Assembly (NCBI RefSeq): GCF_008085905.1
Contig: NZ_VSFF01000003.1
Coordinates: 1-64,000 of the forward strand
Direction of reading: 5' to 3'
Length of the DNA: 64,000 bases
Source of the DNA: Actinomadura syzygii
Lineage (GTDB): Bacteria > Actinomycetota > Actinomycetes > Streptosporangiales > Streptosporangiaceae
Positions 7,009-15,381 of this stretch are shown one piece after another. How positions within the stretch are numbered: the first letter of the stretch is position 1; every line of letters starts with the position of its first letter. The position numbers and the translations under genes were made by a program. The notes beneath the pieces were generated by a model. The model was not told the origin of the DNA. It searched no databases and saw only the letters and a program-made list of their open reading frames with translations.

Positions 7009-9696
7009 GTGCGAAACCACCGTCCAGGCACCGGGCACTCCGCCGGCCCCGGGACCGACACGGCCACGACGACCACCGATCCGCGCGAGCCCCTGCCCCT
7101 GCTCCGCAAGGAGCTGCACACGGGCGACCGGGGACTGTCGGGACGCGAGGCCGCCCGGCGGCTGGCCGTGTACGGGCCGAACCAGGTCCGGCGGCGTGAG
7201 AAGCGGTCTCTGGCGCGTCTGCTGTCGGCTCAGCTCCTGCATCCCCTGGCGCTGCTGCTGTGGGGCGCGGGTGCGCTGGCGTTCGTGGCCGGGATGCCGG
7301 TGCTGGGTTGGGCGATCCTGGCCGTGATCGTGATCAACGCCGTGTTCGCGCTGCTGCAGGAGCATCAGGCCGAGCGCGCGGTCGAGGCGCTGGCCGCGTA
7401 CTTACCCGAGCGGGCCGACGTCGTCCGGGACGGACGACGGCAGGCGGTGGAGGCGGCCGAACTCGTGCCGGGCGACCTTCTCGTCCTGGAGGAGGGGGAC
7501 AAGATCCCCGCCGACGCCCGGTTGACCGAGGGCGCGCTGGAGATCGACCTGTCGATGCTGACCGGCGAGTCCGCGCCGGTGGAACGGGTGGCGGCCCCGT
7601 CGGAGCAGGGTGTCGCCCTGGTGCATGAGCCGAACCTCGTCTTCTCCGGGACGACCTGCACAGGGGGAGAGGCGCAGGCGATCGTGTTCGCGACCGGCGG
7701 GCACACCGAACTCGGCCGCATCGCCGCGCTCAGCCAGCGCGCCCCGCGCCGGGACAGCCCGCTGGAGACGCAGGTCAAGAAGGTCGCCTGGCTGATCGCG
7801 GCGGTGGCGGTCGGGATGGGCGCGGTGTTCCTGCTGATCGGCGCGCTGGTCGGCCTCCCGCTGACGGACGCTCTGATGTTCGCGATCGGGCTGCTGGTCG
7901 CCAACGTCCCCGAGGGGCTGCTGCCGACCATCACGTTGGCGCTGGCGGTCGGCGTCCGGGTCCTGGCGAAGCAGGGCGCGGTGGTCAAGCGGCTCAGCGC
8001 GGTCGAGACGCTCGGCTCCACCAATGTCGTCTGCACCGACAAGACCGGCACGCTCACCCAGAACCGGATGCGGCTCCAGGCGCACTGGACCCCGCGAACC
8101 GGCATCGCCTCCGGCACGCCGCCCGCCGAACTGGCGCGCGCGATGAGCGAGTGCACCACGACCTCCTACGACGAAAGCGGCGAGCTGCGGGGCGATCCGA
8201 CGGAGATCGCACTGGTCGAGGGAAGCGGACCGGATCTGCCCGCGCGCGTCGCGGCCCGGGACGGCCGCCGCCGCGCGCTGTTCCGGTTCGACGCGCGGCT
8301 GCGGCTGATGTCCACCGTCGCCGAGCACGACGGACGTCTCGTCGTCTACGTCAAAGGCGCGCCCGAGGCCGTCCTCGCCCGCACGTCCGGCGTTGACCGC
8401 GACGCGGTCATGGCCGTGGTCGGCGACCTTGCCCATCGCGGGCTGCGCGTCCTCGCGGTCGCCGTGCGGGACCTGCCGCCCGGCGCCGACGCGCCTGCCC
8501 GCCGGGAGGACGCCGAGACCGGGCTCCGCTTGCTCGGGCTCGCCGGGCTGTACGACCCGCCACGCCCGGAGGTCGCCGAGGCCGTGCGCCGCTGCCACGA
8601 CGCGGGGCTGCGCGTCCACATCGTCACCGGCGACAACGGCGCCACCGCGGCCGCCGTCGCGGCGGAGGTCGGCATCGGCGTCCCACGGCTGCACGTGGTC
8701 GCCGAGTCCGAACGGATTCACGACCACGAACTGGACGAGCTGGTCACCGGCGACGCCGAGATCGTGTTCGCCCGGTCCTCCCCGGAGACCAAGCTCAAGG
8801 TGGCCGACGCGCTGCGCGCGCACGGCCAGATCGTGGCGATGACCGGGGACGGCGCCAACGACGCGCCCGCCCTGCACCAGGCCCATATCGGCGTCGCGAT
8901 GGGACGCTCGGGCACCGACGTGGCCCGCGAGGCGTCCACGATGGTGCTCACCGACGACAACTTCGCCACCATCGTCACCGCGATCGAGTCCGGCCGCAGG
9001 GTCTACGACAACGTCCGCAAGTTCATCCTGTACATCTTCGCGCACGCCGTTCCCGAGATCGTCCCGTTCCTGGTCTTCGCGCTCAGCGGCGGCCTGGTGC
9101 CGCTGCCGCTGACCGTCCTGCAGATCCTCGCGATCGACCTCGGCACCGAGACCCTTCCGGCACTGGCACTCGGCCGTGAACCCGCCGAGCCCGGCATCAT
9201 GGGCCGGCCGCCGCGCCCGTCGTCCCAGGGGGTCATCTCCCGCGACATGCTGGTCCGCGCATGGGGCTATCTCGGCCTGATCTCCGCCGCCCTGGTCATG
9301 TCGGTGTTCTTCTACGTCCTGTGGCGCGCCGGATGGCATCCCGGCGACCCCACCGGCGACGGCGACGCCTTGCACCACGCCTATCTGACCGCCACCACCG
9401 CCACGTTCGCCGGGCTGGTCACCTGCCAGATCGGCACCGCCATGGCCGCCCGCACCGACCACGCGTCCCTGCGCCAAGTGGGGCTGACCACCAACCCGCT
9501 CCTGCTGGCCGGTATCGCATTCGAACTGCTCTTCGCCGCCGCCCTCATCTACCTGCCGCCCCTGCAACACCTGTTCGGCACCGCCGCTCTGCCCTGGGAC
9601 GTCCTGGCGATCATCGCCGCGTTCCCGGTCATCGTCTGGGGCGCAGACGAACTCCGCCGCCGTCACCGCCGCCGCGCGCACCTGAACAAGCAATGA
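7009..9696 (+). CDS. ctpF: P2-type cation-transporting ATPase (CtpF-like)
   Basis: This 895-residue ATPase has the full P2 layout. An N-terminal cation-ATPase domain (~30-75) precedes the first helix pair, then LTGES at ~185-189, the PEGLL membrane motif at ~311-315 typical of Ca/Mn/Na-type pumps, and the phosphorylated aspartate at residue 344 in CTDKTGTLT. The nucleotide-binding KGAPE segment, [12 protein letters not shown] hinge and six C-terminal helices follow. It lacks heavy-metal-binding N-terminal domains and the CPx motif. M. tuberculosis CtpF (Rv1997) is the closest family I recognise and is DosR-controlled. The GTG start follows GGGAGA. Two perfect DosR-like boxes lie in the upstream divergent region. 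Confidence 0.88.
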   Translation: MRNHRPGTGHSAGPGTDTATTTTDPREPLPLLRKELHTGDRGLSGREAARRLAVYGPNQVRRREKRSLARLLSAQLLHPLALLLWGAGALAFVAGMPVLGWAILAVIVINAVFALLQEHQAERAVEALAAYLPERADVVRDGRRQAVEAAELVPGDLLVLEEGDKIPADARLTEGALEIDLSMLTGESAPVERVAAPSEQGVALVHEPNLVFSGTTCTGGEAQAIVFATGGHTELGRIAALSQRAPRRDSPLETQVKKVAWLIAAVAVGMGAVFLLIGALVGLPLTDALMFAIGLLVANVPEGLLPTITLALAVGVRVLAKQGAVVKRLSAVETLGSTNVVCTDKTGTLTQNRMRLQAHWTPRTGIASGTPPAELARAMSECTTTSYDESGELRGDPTEIALVEGSGPDLPARVAARDGRRRALFRFDARLRLMSTVAEHDGRLVVYVKGAPEAVLARTSGVDRDAVMAVVGDLAHRGLRVLAVAVRDLPPGADAPARREDAETGLRLLGLAGLYDPPRPEVAEAVRRCHDAGLRVHIVTGDNGATAAAVAAEVGIGVPRLHVVAESERIHDHELDELVTGDAEIVFARSSPETKLKVADALRAHGQIVAMTGDGANDAPALHQAHIGVAMGRSGTDVAREASTMVLTDDNFATIVTAIESGRRVYDNVRKFILYIFAHAVPEIVPFLVFALSGGLVPLPLTVLQILAIDLGTETLPALALGREPAEPGIMGRPPRPSSQGVISRDMLVRAWGYLGLISAALVMSVFFYVLWRAGWHPGDPTGDGDALHHAYLTATTATFAGLVTCQIGTAMAARTDHASLRQVGLTTNPLLLAGIAFELLFAAALIYLPPLQHLFGTAALPWDVLAIIAAFPVIVWGADELRRRHRRRAHLNKQ

Positions 9697-9858
9697 GATG
9701 TCTCTCTTCGGGGGAGTGGGCGGCGATGATTGTGGCCGCTCCGATGATGGGTCGCCTACGGCTTTGACTTGGACGGCCGTGCCATTTACACCCCTCACGG
9801 GGCGTTGCATCCATTATGCGACGTCTCGGCCCGCACGGGTCTTGTGGCCCCTCAGAAA

Positions 9859-9872
9859 GGGACGAAGGTCCT
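9859..9872. promoter_or_regulatory. DosR-like palindrome, 9/10 arm match
   Basis: GGGAC-GAAG-GTCCT with extended flanks (AAAGGGAC on the left, GTCCTTG on the right), 59 bp upstream of the nitric oxide reductase start. The rest of the 234-bp gap 9697-9930 shows nothing else. Confidence 0.65.
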
Positions 9873-9930
9873 TGTTTTGCGTGGGCGGGCGAATCCACGC
9901 TGGACGGGTCCGGCTCCAATAGGAGGTTTC

Positions 9931-12336
9931 ATGGATTCGTCCGCGGTGACGACCCCCCGACGTCGCGACCGGCTCATCGGCCGCGGCTGGATCCAAGCGG
10001 CCGCCCTCGTCATCCTGTTCGGTTTCTTCGTCCTGGTCCTGATGGGATACCAGACCTACCAGTCCGGCCCGCCGATCCCCGAACGCACGGTCACCCCTTC
10101 CGGGCAGACCGTCTACACGCGCGCGGACGTCAAGGCCGGTCAAGGTGTTTTTCTTAAGAACGGGCTGATGGAGTACGGCTCCATCTTCGGCCACGGCGCC
10201 TATCTGGGCCCGGACTTCACCGCCGACTACCTCCACCGGTCCGCCGAATTAGTCAACAAGACCTACGGCGGCACCGGATCCGGTTCTGCAGCGCAGCGCA
10301 CCATCGACGACTACCGCGTCAACAAGTACGACGCCAGGACCCGCACCCTCACCATCTCGGACGCCCAGGCCGAGGCCTTCACCACCATGACGGCGTACTA
10401 CGCCCGCTTCTTCGCCAGCCCACAGGGCAAGACCGGCCTGCGGCCCAAGGCCATCACCGATCCGACGCAGATCAGGCAGCTCACCGGCTATTTCGCCTGG
10501 AGCGCCTGGGCGGCGGCGGCGCAGCGGCCCGGCGAGAAGTACAGCTACACCAACAACTGGCCGTCCGAGCCGCTGGTCGGCAACAAGCCCACCGCCGACA
10601 CCGTCCTGTGGAGCGCCGTCAGCCTGATCGCGCTGCTCGGCGGTACCGGCGCGCTGTTCGCCGCCTTCGGCAGGTGGAACTGGCTGGGCTGGCACGGACG
10701 CGATCGGCAGGAGCTGAGGTTCCGGGAACCGGGATCGGTGGGCCTGACCCCCAGCCAGCGGACGACGGCCTGGTTCTTCTTCGCCGTGGTGGGCCTGTTC
10801 CTGCTGCAGACGATCGTCGGGGCCGCGAGCCAGCACTACAGAGCCGACCTGGGGAGTTTCTTCGGCATCCCGCTGGACCGGTGGCTGCCCTACAACCTGG
10901 TGCGCACCTGGCACGTCCAACTCGCGCTGTTCTGGGTGGCCACCAGCTTCCTGGCGGCCGGCATCTTCCTGGTCCCGATGATCACTCGCAGGCGCGACCC
11001 GAAATGGCAGGCCGGACTCGCCTACGCGTTGCTGGGCGCCCTGGTCGTCGTGGTTGTCGGCTCGATGCTCGGAGAACTCGCCGGCATGCGCGGCGCATTC
11101 GGGGAGCTGTGGAGCTGGCTGGGCATGCAGGGTTTCGAATACCTCGACCTCGGCAGGCTGTGGCAGATCCTGCTCACCATCGGAATGGCGTTCTGGGTCG
11201 TGCTGCTGTGGCGTGGCCTGCGCCACAAGCTGGCCACCGAAAGCCGCGCCAACCTTCCCTGGCTGTTCTTCTTCGCGGCGCTGGCGCTGCCCGTCGTCTA
11301 CGCGACCGGGCTGCTGGCCAGGCACGATTCTTCGTTCACCGTCACGGACTTCTGGCGTTTCATGGTCGTGCATCTCTGGGTCGAGGATTTCCTGGAGCTG
11401 TTCACCACGGTGATGGTCGCCTACATTTTCGTGCTGCTGGGAGTGGTGCGGGAGCACATCGCCCTGCGGGTGGTCTTCCTGGACATCGTGCTCTACAGCG
11501 CGGGCGGCGTCATCGGGACCGCGCATCACTGGTACTTCAACGGCGAACCCGCCTCCGTGCTGGCCCTGGGCGCGTTCTTCTCCGCCTTCGAGGTCATCCC
11601 GCTGACCTTCCTGACCATCGAGGCGTGGACGTTCATCCGCCTCGGCGCCCGGCAGGAGTCCAAGAGCGCCGCCGCCTTCCCCCACCGGTGGGCGGTGATG
11701 TTCCTCGTCGCGGTCGGTTTCTGGAACTTCCTGGGCGCCGGAGTCTTCGGCTTCTTGATCAACCTGCCCGTCGTGTCGTACTTCGAGATGGGCACGTCGC
11801 TGACCGCCAACCACGGCCACGCGGCCATGATGGGCGTCTACGGCATGCTGGCCGTCGGATTCGCGATGTTCGCGCTCCGCTACCTCGTGCCCGCGCGGCG
11901 CTGGTCCGACAGGGCCGCCGCGGTCAGCTTCTGGTCGCTGAACGCCGGGCTGGCCTGGATGGTCTTCGTCACCTTGCTGCCACTCGGCCTTCTGCAGCTG
12001 TACCGCTCGGCGGACGTCGGCTACTTCGACGCCCGCAGCCTCTCCTTCGTGAGCGACTCGACCAACACCGTGTTCGAGTGGCTCCGGCTCCCCGGTGACG
12101 TGGTGTTCATCGTCGGCGGGATCGGACCGCTGCTGTGGCTGGCCTGGCTGGGCGTTCGGCACCGCGGGCGCCATGCGGCGCCACTCGGCGCCGGGCCCCC
12201 GGCGTCCGCTGAAACCCCCGCACCGGCCGGGGCCGTCGAGCACGGATCCACAGGGGCCGCCGCGCCCGTAGAACAGGAGCTGGTGTTGTTCACCGAGGTC
12301 GTCCCGCCTGCCGAGGGTGTCCGTCCAGCTGACTGA
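9931..12336 (+). CDS. norZ: Quinol-dependent nitric oxide reductase (qNOR)
   Basis: The 801-residue protein reduces NO to N2O using quinol at the cytoplasmic membrane. It has an N-terminal helix (~25-45), a large periplasmic insert (~60-200) that replaces the NorC cytochrome but has no CxxCH motif, and then a 12-helix haem-copper-oxidase-like core. RTWHVQLALFWVATSF, HHWYFNGEP and NHGHAAMMGVYGMLA carry the histidines expected for haem b, haem b3 and the non-haem iron. Length fits single-subunit qNOR. The ATG at 9931 has AGGAGG upstream; a longer reading from 9769 is unsupported. A DosR-like box 59 bp upstream suggests induction by NO or hypoxia. Confidence 0.92.
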   Translation: MDSSAVTTPRRRDRLIGRGWIQAAALVILFGFFVLVLMGYQTYQSGPPIPERTVTPSGQTVYTRADVKAGQGVFLKNGLMEYGSIFGHGAYLGPDFTADYLHRSAELVNKTYGGTGSGSAAQRTIDDYRVNKYDARTRTLTISDAQAEAFTTMTAYYARFFASPQGKTGLRPKAITDPTQIRQLTGYFAWSAWAAAAQRPGEKYSYTNNWPSEPLVGNKPTADTVLWSAVSLIALLGGTGALFAAFGRWNWLGWHGRDRQELRFREPGSVGLTPSQRTTAWFFFAVVGLFLLQTIVGAASQHYRADLGSFFGIPLDRWLPYNLVRTWHVQLALFWVATSFLAAGIFLVPMITRRRDPKWQAGLAYALLGALVVVVVGSMLGELAGMRGAFGELWSWLGMQGFEYLDLGRLWQILLTIGMAFWVVLLWRGLRHKLATESRANLPWLFFFAALALPVVYATGLLARHDSSFTVTDFWRFMVVHLWVEDFLELFTTVMVAYIFVLLGVVREHIALRVVFLDIVLYSAGGVIGTAHHWYFNGEPASVLALGAFFSAFEVIPLTFLTIEAWTFIRLGARQESKSAAAFPHRWAVMFLVAVGFWNFLGAGVFGFLINLPVVSYFEMGTSLTANHGHAAMMGVYGMLAVGFAMFALRYLVPARRWSDRAAAVSFWSLNAGLAWMVFVTLLPLGLLQLYRSADVGYFDARSLSFVSDSTNTVFEWLRLPGDVVFIVGGIGPLLWLAWLGVRHRGRHAAPLGAGPPASAETPAPAGAVEHGSTGAAAPVEQELVLFTEVVPPAEGVRPAD

Positions 12337-12392
12337 GCCACGGTGCGTCAATGAGAACGGGCGCCTGAGAACACGGGAGGGGATGAACGATC

Positions 12393-12755
12393 ATGCGGTT
12401 CGAGGCCGTGTTCGTCGCGGGCTATGCCCTGCTCCTGGTCGGAGTGGCCGCCGGGCTTCACCGGCTGGGCGGGCAGGACACCTCCCCCTGGCGCAGCAGG
12501 ATGCTCGCCGGCCACCGTCGTCGGACAGCCGATCCTCCACCGGACACCGGCTCGGCGGACTGGCCCCACTCGGAGGCCGGCCGCCTCCACACCGGCATCG
12601 CCTTGGTCACGGCGGTGGCCGCGGCGACCCTGTCCGCCGCCGAGATGGTGCGCCACCACCGCCCCGTCGAAATCGCGGTACTCGGCGCAATCGCATTGAC
12701 GGCGATCGCGGCGACGGTGCGCTTGTGGGCTGTGTTCGCGGGATCTCGCCCCTGA
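12393..12755 (+). CDS. Small membrane protein following qNOR
   Basis: A 120-residue protein with one N-terminal hydrophobic helix (residues ~4-22), a charged middle rich in Arg, His and Pro, and two further hydrophobic segments (~68-82 and ~92-115). I do not recognise the family. It begins 56 bases after the qNOR stop with GGGATGA upstream of the ATG, so it is likely co-transcribed with qNOR and could assist its assembly or stability. That role is inferred from position only. Confidence 0.65.
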   Translation: MRFEAVFVAGYALLLVGVAAGLHRLGGQDTSPWRSRMLAGHRRRTADPPPDTGSADWPHSEAGRLHTGIALVTAVAAATLSAAEMVRHHRPVEIAVLGAIALTAIAATVRLWAVFAGSRP

Positions 12756-12885
12756 AAGTGGGCCCCCGCCACCAGGCCGCGAGGAAGAAACCGGCGTGGC
12801 GGCCTCGGCGTCCCCAGGAAGGGGCATGTTCTCCGGCCTCAGCAGCCTGTCGAGTCTTCGCCGCTGTTCGGGGGGATGTTTCCGG

Positions 12886-13338
12886 TCATCGTCCGGGTTG
12901 TCGACGGGCTCCGCCGCCGGGCGGCTGCGTGGGCGGGTTTCCGTTGCCCTCCGTAAGGTGCGGGAGTACGGAGCTCATGAGGCCGTCCAGCCAGGCGAGG
13001 GCGGCCGCGCAGGCCGTGCGCGTGCCCGCGACACCGGAGTGCTCGTCGAGCGGCGGGAGCAGCTCGCGCACCTCCTCGGCCAGCGGCGGGGACACCGAGC
13101 GGAGCACCTCGTCCCGCAGCACGTTGAACATCTCGGCCGCCCGGTGCGCGCCCGCGTCGTCGGCGGCTTCGGCGTGCAACTGCTCGTTCACGGCGGCGAG
13201 CAGCCGCCAGGTGCGCAGCAGCCGGATCGGCGCGGTGACCTCGCAGCCGTTGCGGGCCTCGCGGCCGCCGCCGATCGGGATCGTCCTGCGCGGGAACTCC
13301 GAGGCGGGGCGGTCGGGCGGCTCGTGCCGGGTGTTCAT
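12886..13338 (-). CDS. Bacterial proteasome activator (Bpa)-like protein without HbYX tail
   Basis: The 150-residue protein has a disordered N-terminus (MNTRHEPPDRP) and then a helical core of about 90 residues. The core includes IRLLRTWRLLAAVNEQL, LAEEVRELLPPL and AAALAWLDGLMSSVL. This resembles the four-helix core of Bpa/DUF2587 (Rv3780), where ELREELDRLTLPF and QLVGWLEGLFHGI occupy similar places. Bpa forms a dodecameric ring that opens the 20S proteasome through a C-terminal hydrophobic-Tyr-x motif. This protein ends ARRQPGR, so that docking motif is absent. The start has AGGAGG upstream. The frame is open upstream into a flavoprotein remnant, but its own ribosome site favours independent translation. 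Confidence 0.65.
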   Translation of the reverse strand: MNTRHEPPDRPASEFPRRTIPIGGGREARNGCEVTAPIRLLRTWRLLAAVNEQLHAEAADDAGAHRAAEMFNVLRDEVLRSVSPPLAEEVRELLPPLDEHSGVAGTRTACAAALAWLDGLMSSVLPHLTEGNGNPPTQPPGGGARRQPGR

Positions 13339-13404
13339 GTCGCCTCCTCGCATTCGCGACTCGTGGGGCTGGCGGTTCAGGGCAGGCGGACGCGGCCGTT
13401 GCGG

Positions 13405-13563
13405 GCCTTCCAACGGCACCCAGATCAGCGAGGGATTGAACAGGAACGGGTCTGACGCCGACACCACGGTGACGTCGACGTCGCCGTCCAGGGCGTGCTC
13501 GACGCTGCTCGCCGCGGTCAGCCCGCCGAAGTTCCCACCGAGGACCAGGACCTTCTTCCGCAT
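13405..13563 (-). pseudogene. N-terminal remnant of a sulfide:quinone oxidoreductase-like flavoprotein
   Basis: From an ATG with GGAGAAGGTGAG upstream, the frame encodes MRKKVLVLGGNFGGLTAA (a dinucleotide-binding GxGxxG motif) and, ~25 residues later, DPFLFNPSLIWVPLEG, which resembles the FAD-contacting strand of SQR/NDH-2 family proteins. After about 53 residues similarity stops abruptly and the sequence becomes arginine/proline-rich before the Bpa-like start. About 300 residues of a normal flavoprotein are missing. An imperfect palindrome with a 5-base spacer lies at 13649-13663. Confidence 0.65.
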
Positions 13564-13753
13564 CGCGCTCACCTTCTCCCGCAGGGCCCGCACTTCCAGA
13601 CTTGCGGAGCGCGGTCGGCCCGGGTACGCGCGAAGGTCCCTTCCGGCAAGGACGTTCGGTCCCTCAGACGGAGGGACGGCCACGCCGCGCCCCGACGCGT
13701 GCGACGGCCACGCGGGCGGTTCGGGAGCGGGGACACCTCGCGTAGCGGACCTC

Positions 13754-14095
13754 TCAAGGGGCCGACCGCGCGAAGGTGCGGTCGAGGCCGGTGATCCGCA
13801 GGAGCTTGGCCAGCTGCGGACGGACGCCGGTCAGTGTGATCCTGCCGCCGCGGCGGCGGGCGGCCCGGTCCGCCTCGACGAACGCCGCCAGGCCGCGGGC
13901 GTCGCAGAACGTCAGGAAGGAGACGTCGACGACGACGTCCGGGCCCCGCTCGTCGATCAAGCCGGCCAGTTCCCTGCCGAAGGCGGCGGCGGACGCGATG
14001 TCGAGCTCTCCAGAGGCGATCAGGCGCGGTGGACCACCGTTGTTCTTGACCAGGGTGGCGAACTGCTCGGACTGGCGCTGCCGAATGGCGCCCAT
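13754..14095 (-). CDS. STAS-domain anti-anti-sigma-like protein
   Basis: A 113-residue single STAS domain: GPPRLIASGELDIASAAAF forms the first strands, and DVSFLTFCDARGLAAFVEADR corresponds to the strand-loop-helix that carries the phosphorylated Ser (D-S-S-G) in SpoIIAA/RsbV. Here the loop reads D-A-R-G, so the phospho-acceptor is absent and binding to a partner anti-sigma kinase may be constitutive. The chosen start has GGGGAGGAA upstream; a longer reading from 14188 would run through the DosR-like box. No anti-sigma or sigma gene is adjacent. A perfect DosR-like box lies 65 bp upstream. Confidence 0.82.
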   Translation of the reverse strand: MGAIRQRQSEQFATLVKNNGGPPRLIASGELDIASAAAFGRELAGLIDERGPDVVVDVSFLTFCDARGLAAFVEADRAARRRGGRITLTGVRPQLAKLLRITGLDRTFARSAP

Positions 14096-14159
14096 GACGG
14101 TTCCTCCCCGAGGGCCTTCACGTATCTCAAAGGCTCTCTTATCGCCCGGAGCACCGACA

Positions 14160-14173
14160 GGGACGTTGGTCCC
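14160..14173. promoter_or_regulatory. DosR-like palindrome, perfect arms
   Basis: GGGAC-GTTG-GTCCC, 65 bp upstream of the STAS start and 23 bp past the apbE stop codon. Confidence 0.7.
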
Positions 14174-14195
14174 AACTAATCCCGCCAAAGTCCGT

Positions 14196-14957
14196 TCAGG
14201 ACGCGGCGAGGAGGCCGTCGAAGCCGGGGGTGCACCAGGTGGACCGGTCGGCGGCCACGGCGAGCGCTTCGATCCGAGGGTGCGCTTCCGCCCATGTTCG
14301 TGCGGCCTCGCCCATGGCGAACGCGGCGGTGGCGAGCGCGTCGACCTCGGTGAGGTGGCGTCCGGTGAGGGTGATGGACGCCATGGCGGTGCTCGGGCGT
14401 CCCGTGCGCGGGTCCACGATGTGGGCGCCGCGCTCGGCGGTGCCCGAGGTGGCGATGGCGAGGTCGCGTCCCGAGACGACGGCGATGAGCCGCGACCGGT
14501 CGTGCGGGTCGGCCAGTCCGATCCGCCATGGCTCGCCGGGGGCGGCCTCCCCGCGCAGTTGGAGGTCGCCCCCGCCGTTCACATAGTGGTCGCGCGCACC
14601 CGCCCGGTGCAGGATGTCGGACGCCCGCTCGATCGCCCACCCCTTCACCAGCCCGCTCGGATCCAGGCGGCCGCCCGGTTCGGCGGTGAACGCGCCGCCG
14701 GTGGCGTGCCCGATCTCCGCGCAGAGCCGCAGGACCTCGGCGACCTCGGGATCGCACGCGTCGACGTCCGCGCGGCCCTCGGCCAGCCGCGTGATCTGGC
14801 TGTCGGGACGGTACGGCGAGAACACCCGGTCGACGTGGTGCAGCCAGGCGACGGCCTGGGCGAGCGCAGCGGTCACTGACGGCGTGCGGGGTGCGCGGAC
14901 GACGAAGGAGAACACCGTTCCCATCGCGTGCTCGACGTGGCGGATCGGCTCAGCCAT
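14196..14957 (-). CDS. apbE: FAD:protein FMN transferase (ApbE family)
   Basis: The 253-residue enzyme attaches FMN covalently to a threonine of partner proteins. Family marks are MGTVFSF near residue 12, FSPYRPDSQITRL, the LDPSGLVKGWAIERA helix, NGGGDLQLRG and the metal-binding THIVDPRTG-like segment (AHIVDPRTGRP), with ATAAFAMG near the end. There is no lipoprotein signal, unlike periplasmic ApbE of Gram-negatives. Its ATG overlaps the last 8 bases of the FMN-binding domain gene, whose SGASYT motif is the likely substrate. The gene is third in the module with the ferric-reductase-like protein. Confidence 0.9.
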   Translation of the reverse strand: MAEPIRHVEHAMGTVFSFVVRAPRTPSVTAALAQAVAWLHHVDRVFSPYRPDSQITRLAEGRADVDACDPEVAEVLRLCAEIGHATGGAFTAEPGGRLDPSGLVKGWAIERASDILHRAGARDHYVNGGGDLQLRGEAAPGEPWRIGLADPHDRSRLIAVVSGRDLAIATSGTAERGAHIVDPRTGRPSTAMASITLTGRHLTEVDALATAAFAMGEAARTWAEAHPRIEALAVAADRSTWCTPGFDGLLAAS

Positions 14958-15369
14958 GGGCGCGGTCCAAGGCGCTCTGCAGGGACGTGATGTAGCCGTC
15001 GCTGGTGTAGGAGGCGCCGGAGACCGCGTCGATGTGCGCGTTGCCCGCCGCGAGCGCCTCGCGGGTCAGGCGCGGCAGCGACATGGCGGCGATCTCCCGG
15101 TCCCGGCCGCTCTCCGACGGGGACTTCAGGACCCGGACGGCCGTCAGGCGGCCGCCCGCCATCGTGATCTCGACCTGGACGGGGCCGTACTTCGTCTCGA
15201 CGCTGTCTCCCCGGTAGGCGCCGTCCGCGGGACCGGCGGCGCTGGTCGTCGGGCCGCCTTCGGGGGCGGGCGGCGGCGTCGCGAGGACCGCCGCGCGGTG
15301 CGGCTTGGCCGCCAGGAGCAGGGTGACGCCCGCCAGGGTGGCGCCCGTCGTGATCAGCATTCGGCGCAT
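14950..15369 (-). CDS. Secreted/membrane-anchored FMN-binding domain protein
   Basis: The 139-residue protein has a twin-arginine-free N-terminal hydrophobic anchor (MRRMLITTGATLAGVTLLLAA), a Pro/Ala linker, and an FMN-binding domain from ~50 onward (GAYRGDSVETKYGPVQVEI). It ends with VSGASYTSDGYITSL. The SGASYT motif carries the threonine flavinylated by ApbE in NqrC/RnfG-type domains. ATG 15369 is preferred over a GTG two codons earlier because GAGAGG lies 8 bases upstream of the ATG but only 2 from the GTG. It probably relays electrons outside the membrane from the neighbouring b-type reductase. Confidence 0.88.
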   Translation of the reverse strand: MRRMLITTGATLAGVTLLLAAKPHRAAVLATPPPAPEGGPTTSAAGPADGAYRGDSVETKYGPVQVEITMAGGRLTAVRVLKSPSESGRDREIAAMSLPRLTREALAAGNAHIDAVSGASYTSDGYITSLQSALDRAHG

Positions 15370-15381
15370 GGGCACCGCCTC

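Noticed and set aside
7402..9810. Long minus-strand frame opposite the P-type ATPase
   Set aside because: Low-complexity translation with no domain, fully antisense to a conserved gene.
13649..13663. AGGAC-GTTCG-GTCCC upstream of the SQR-like remnant
   Set aside because: The spacer is 5 bases, not 4, so it is out of phase with the other sites; it may be a decayed box but was not counted.
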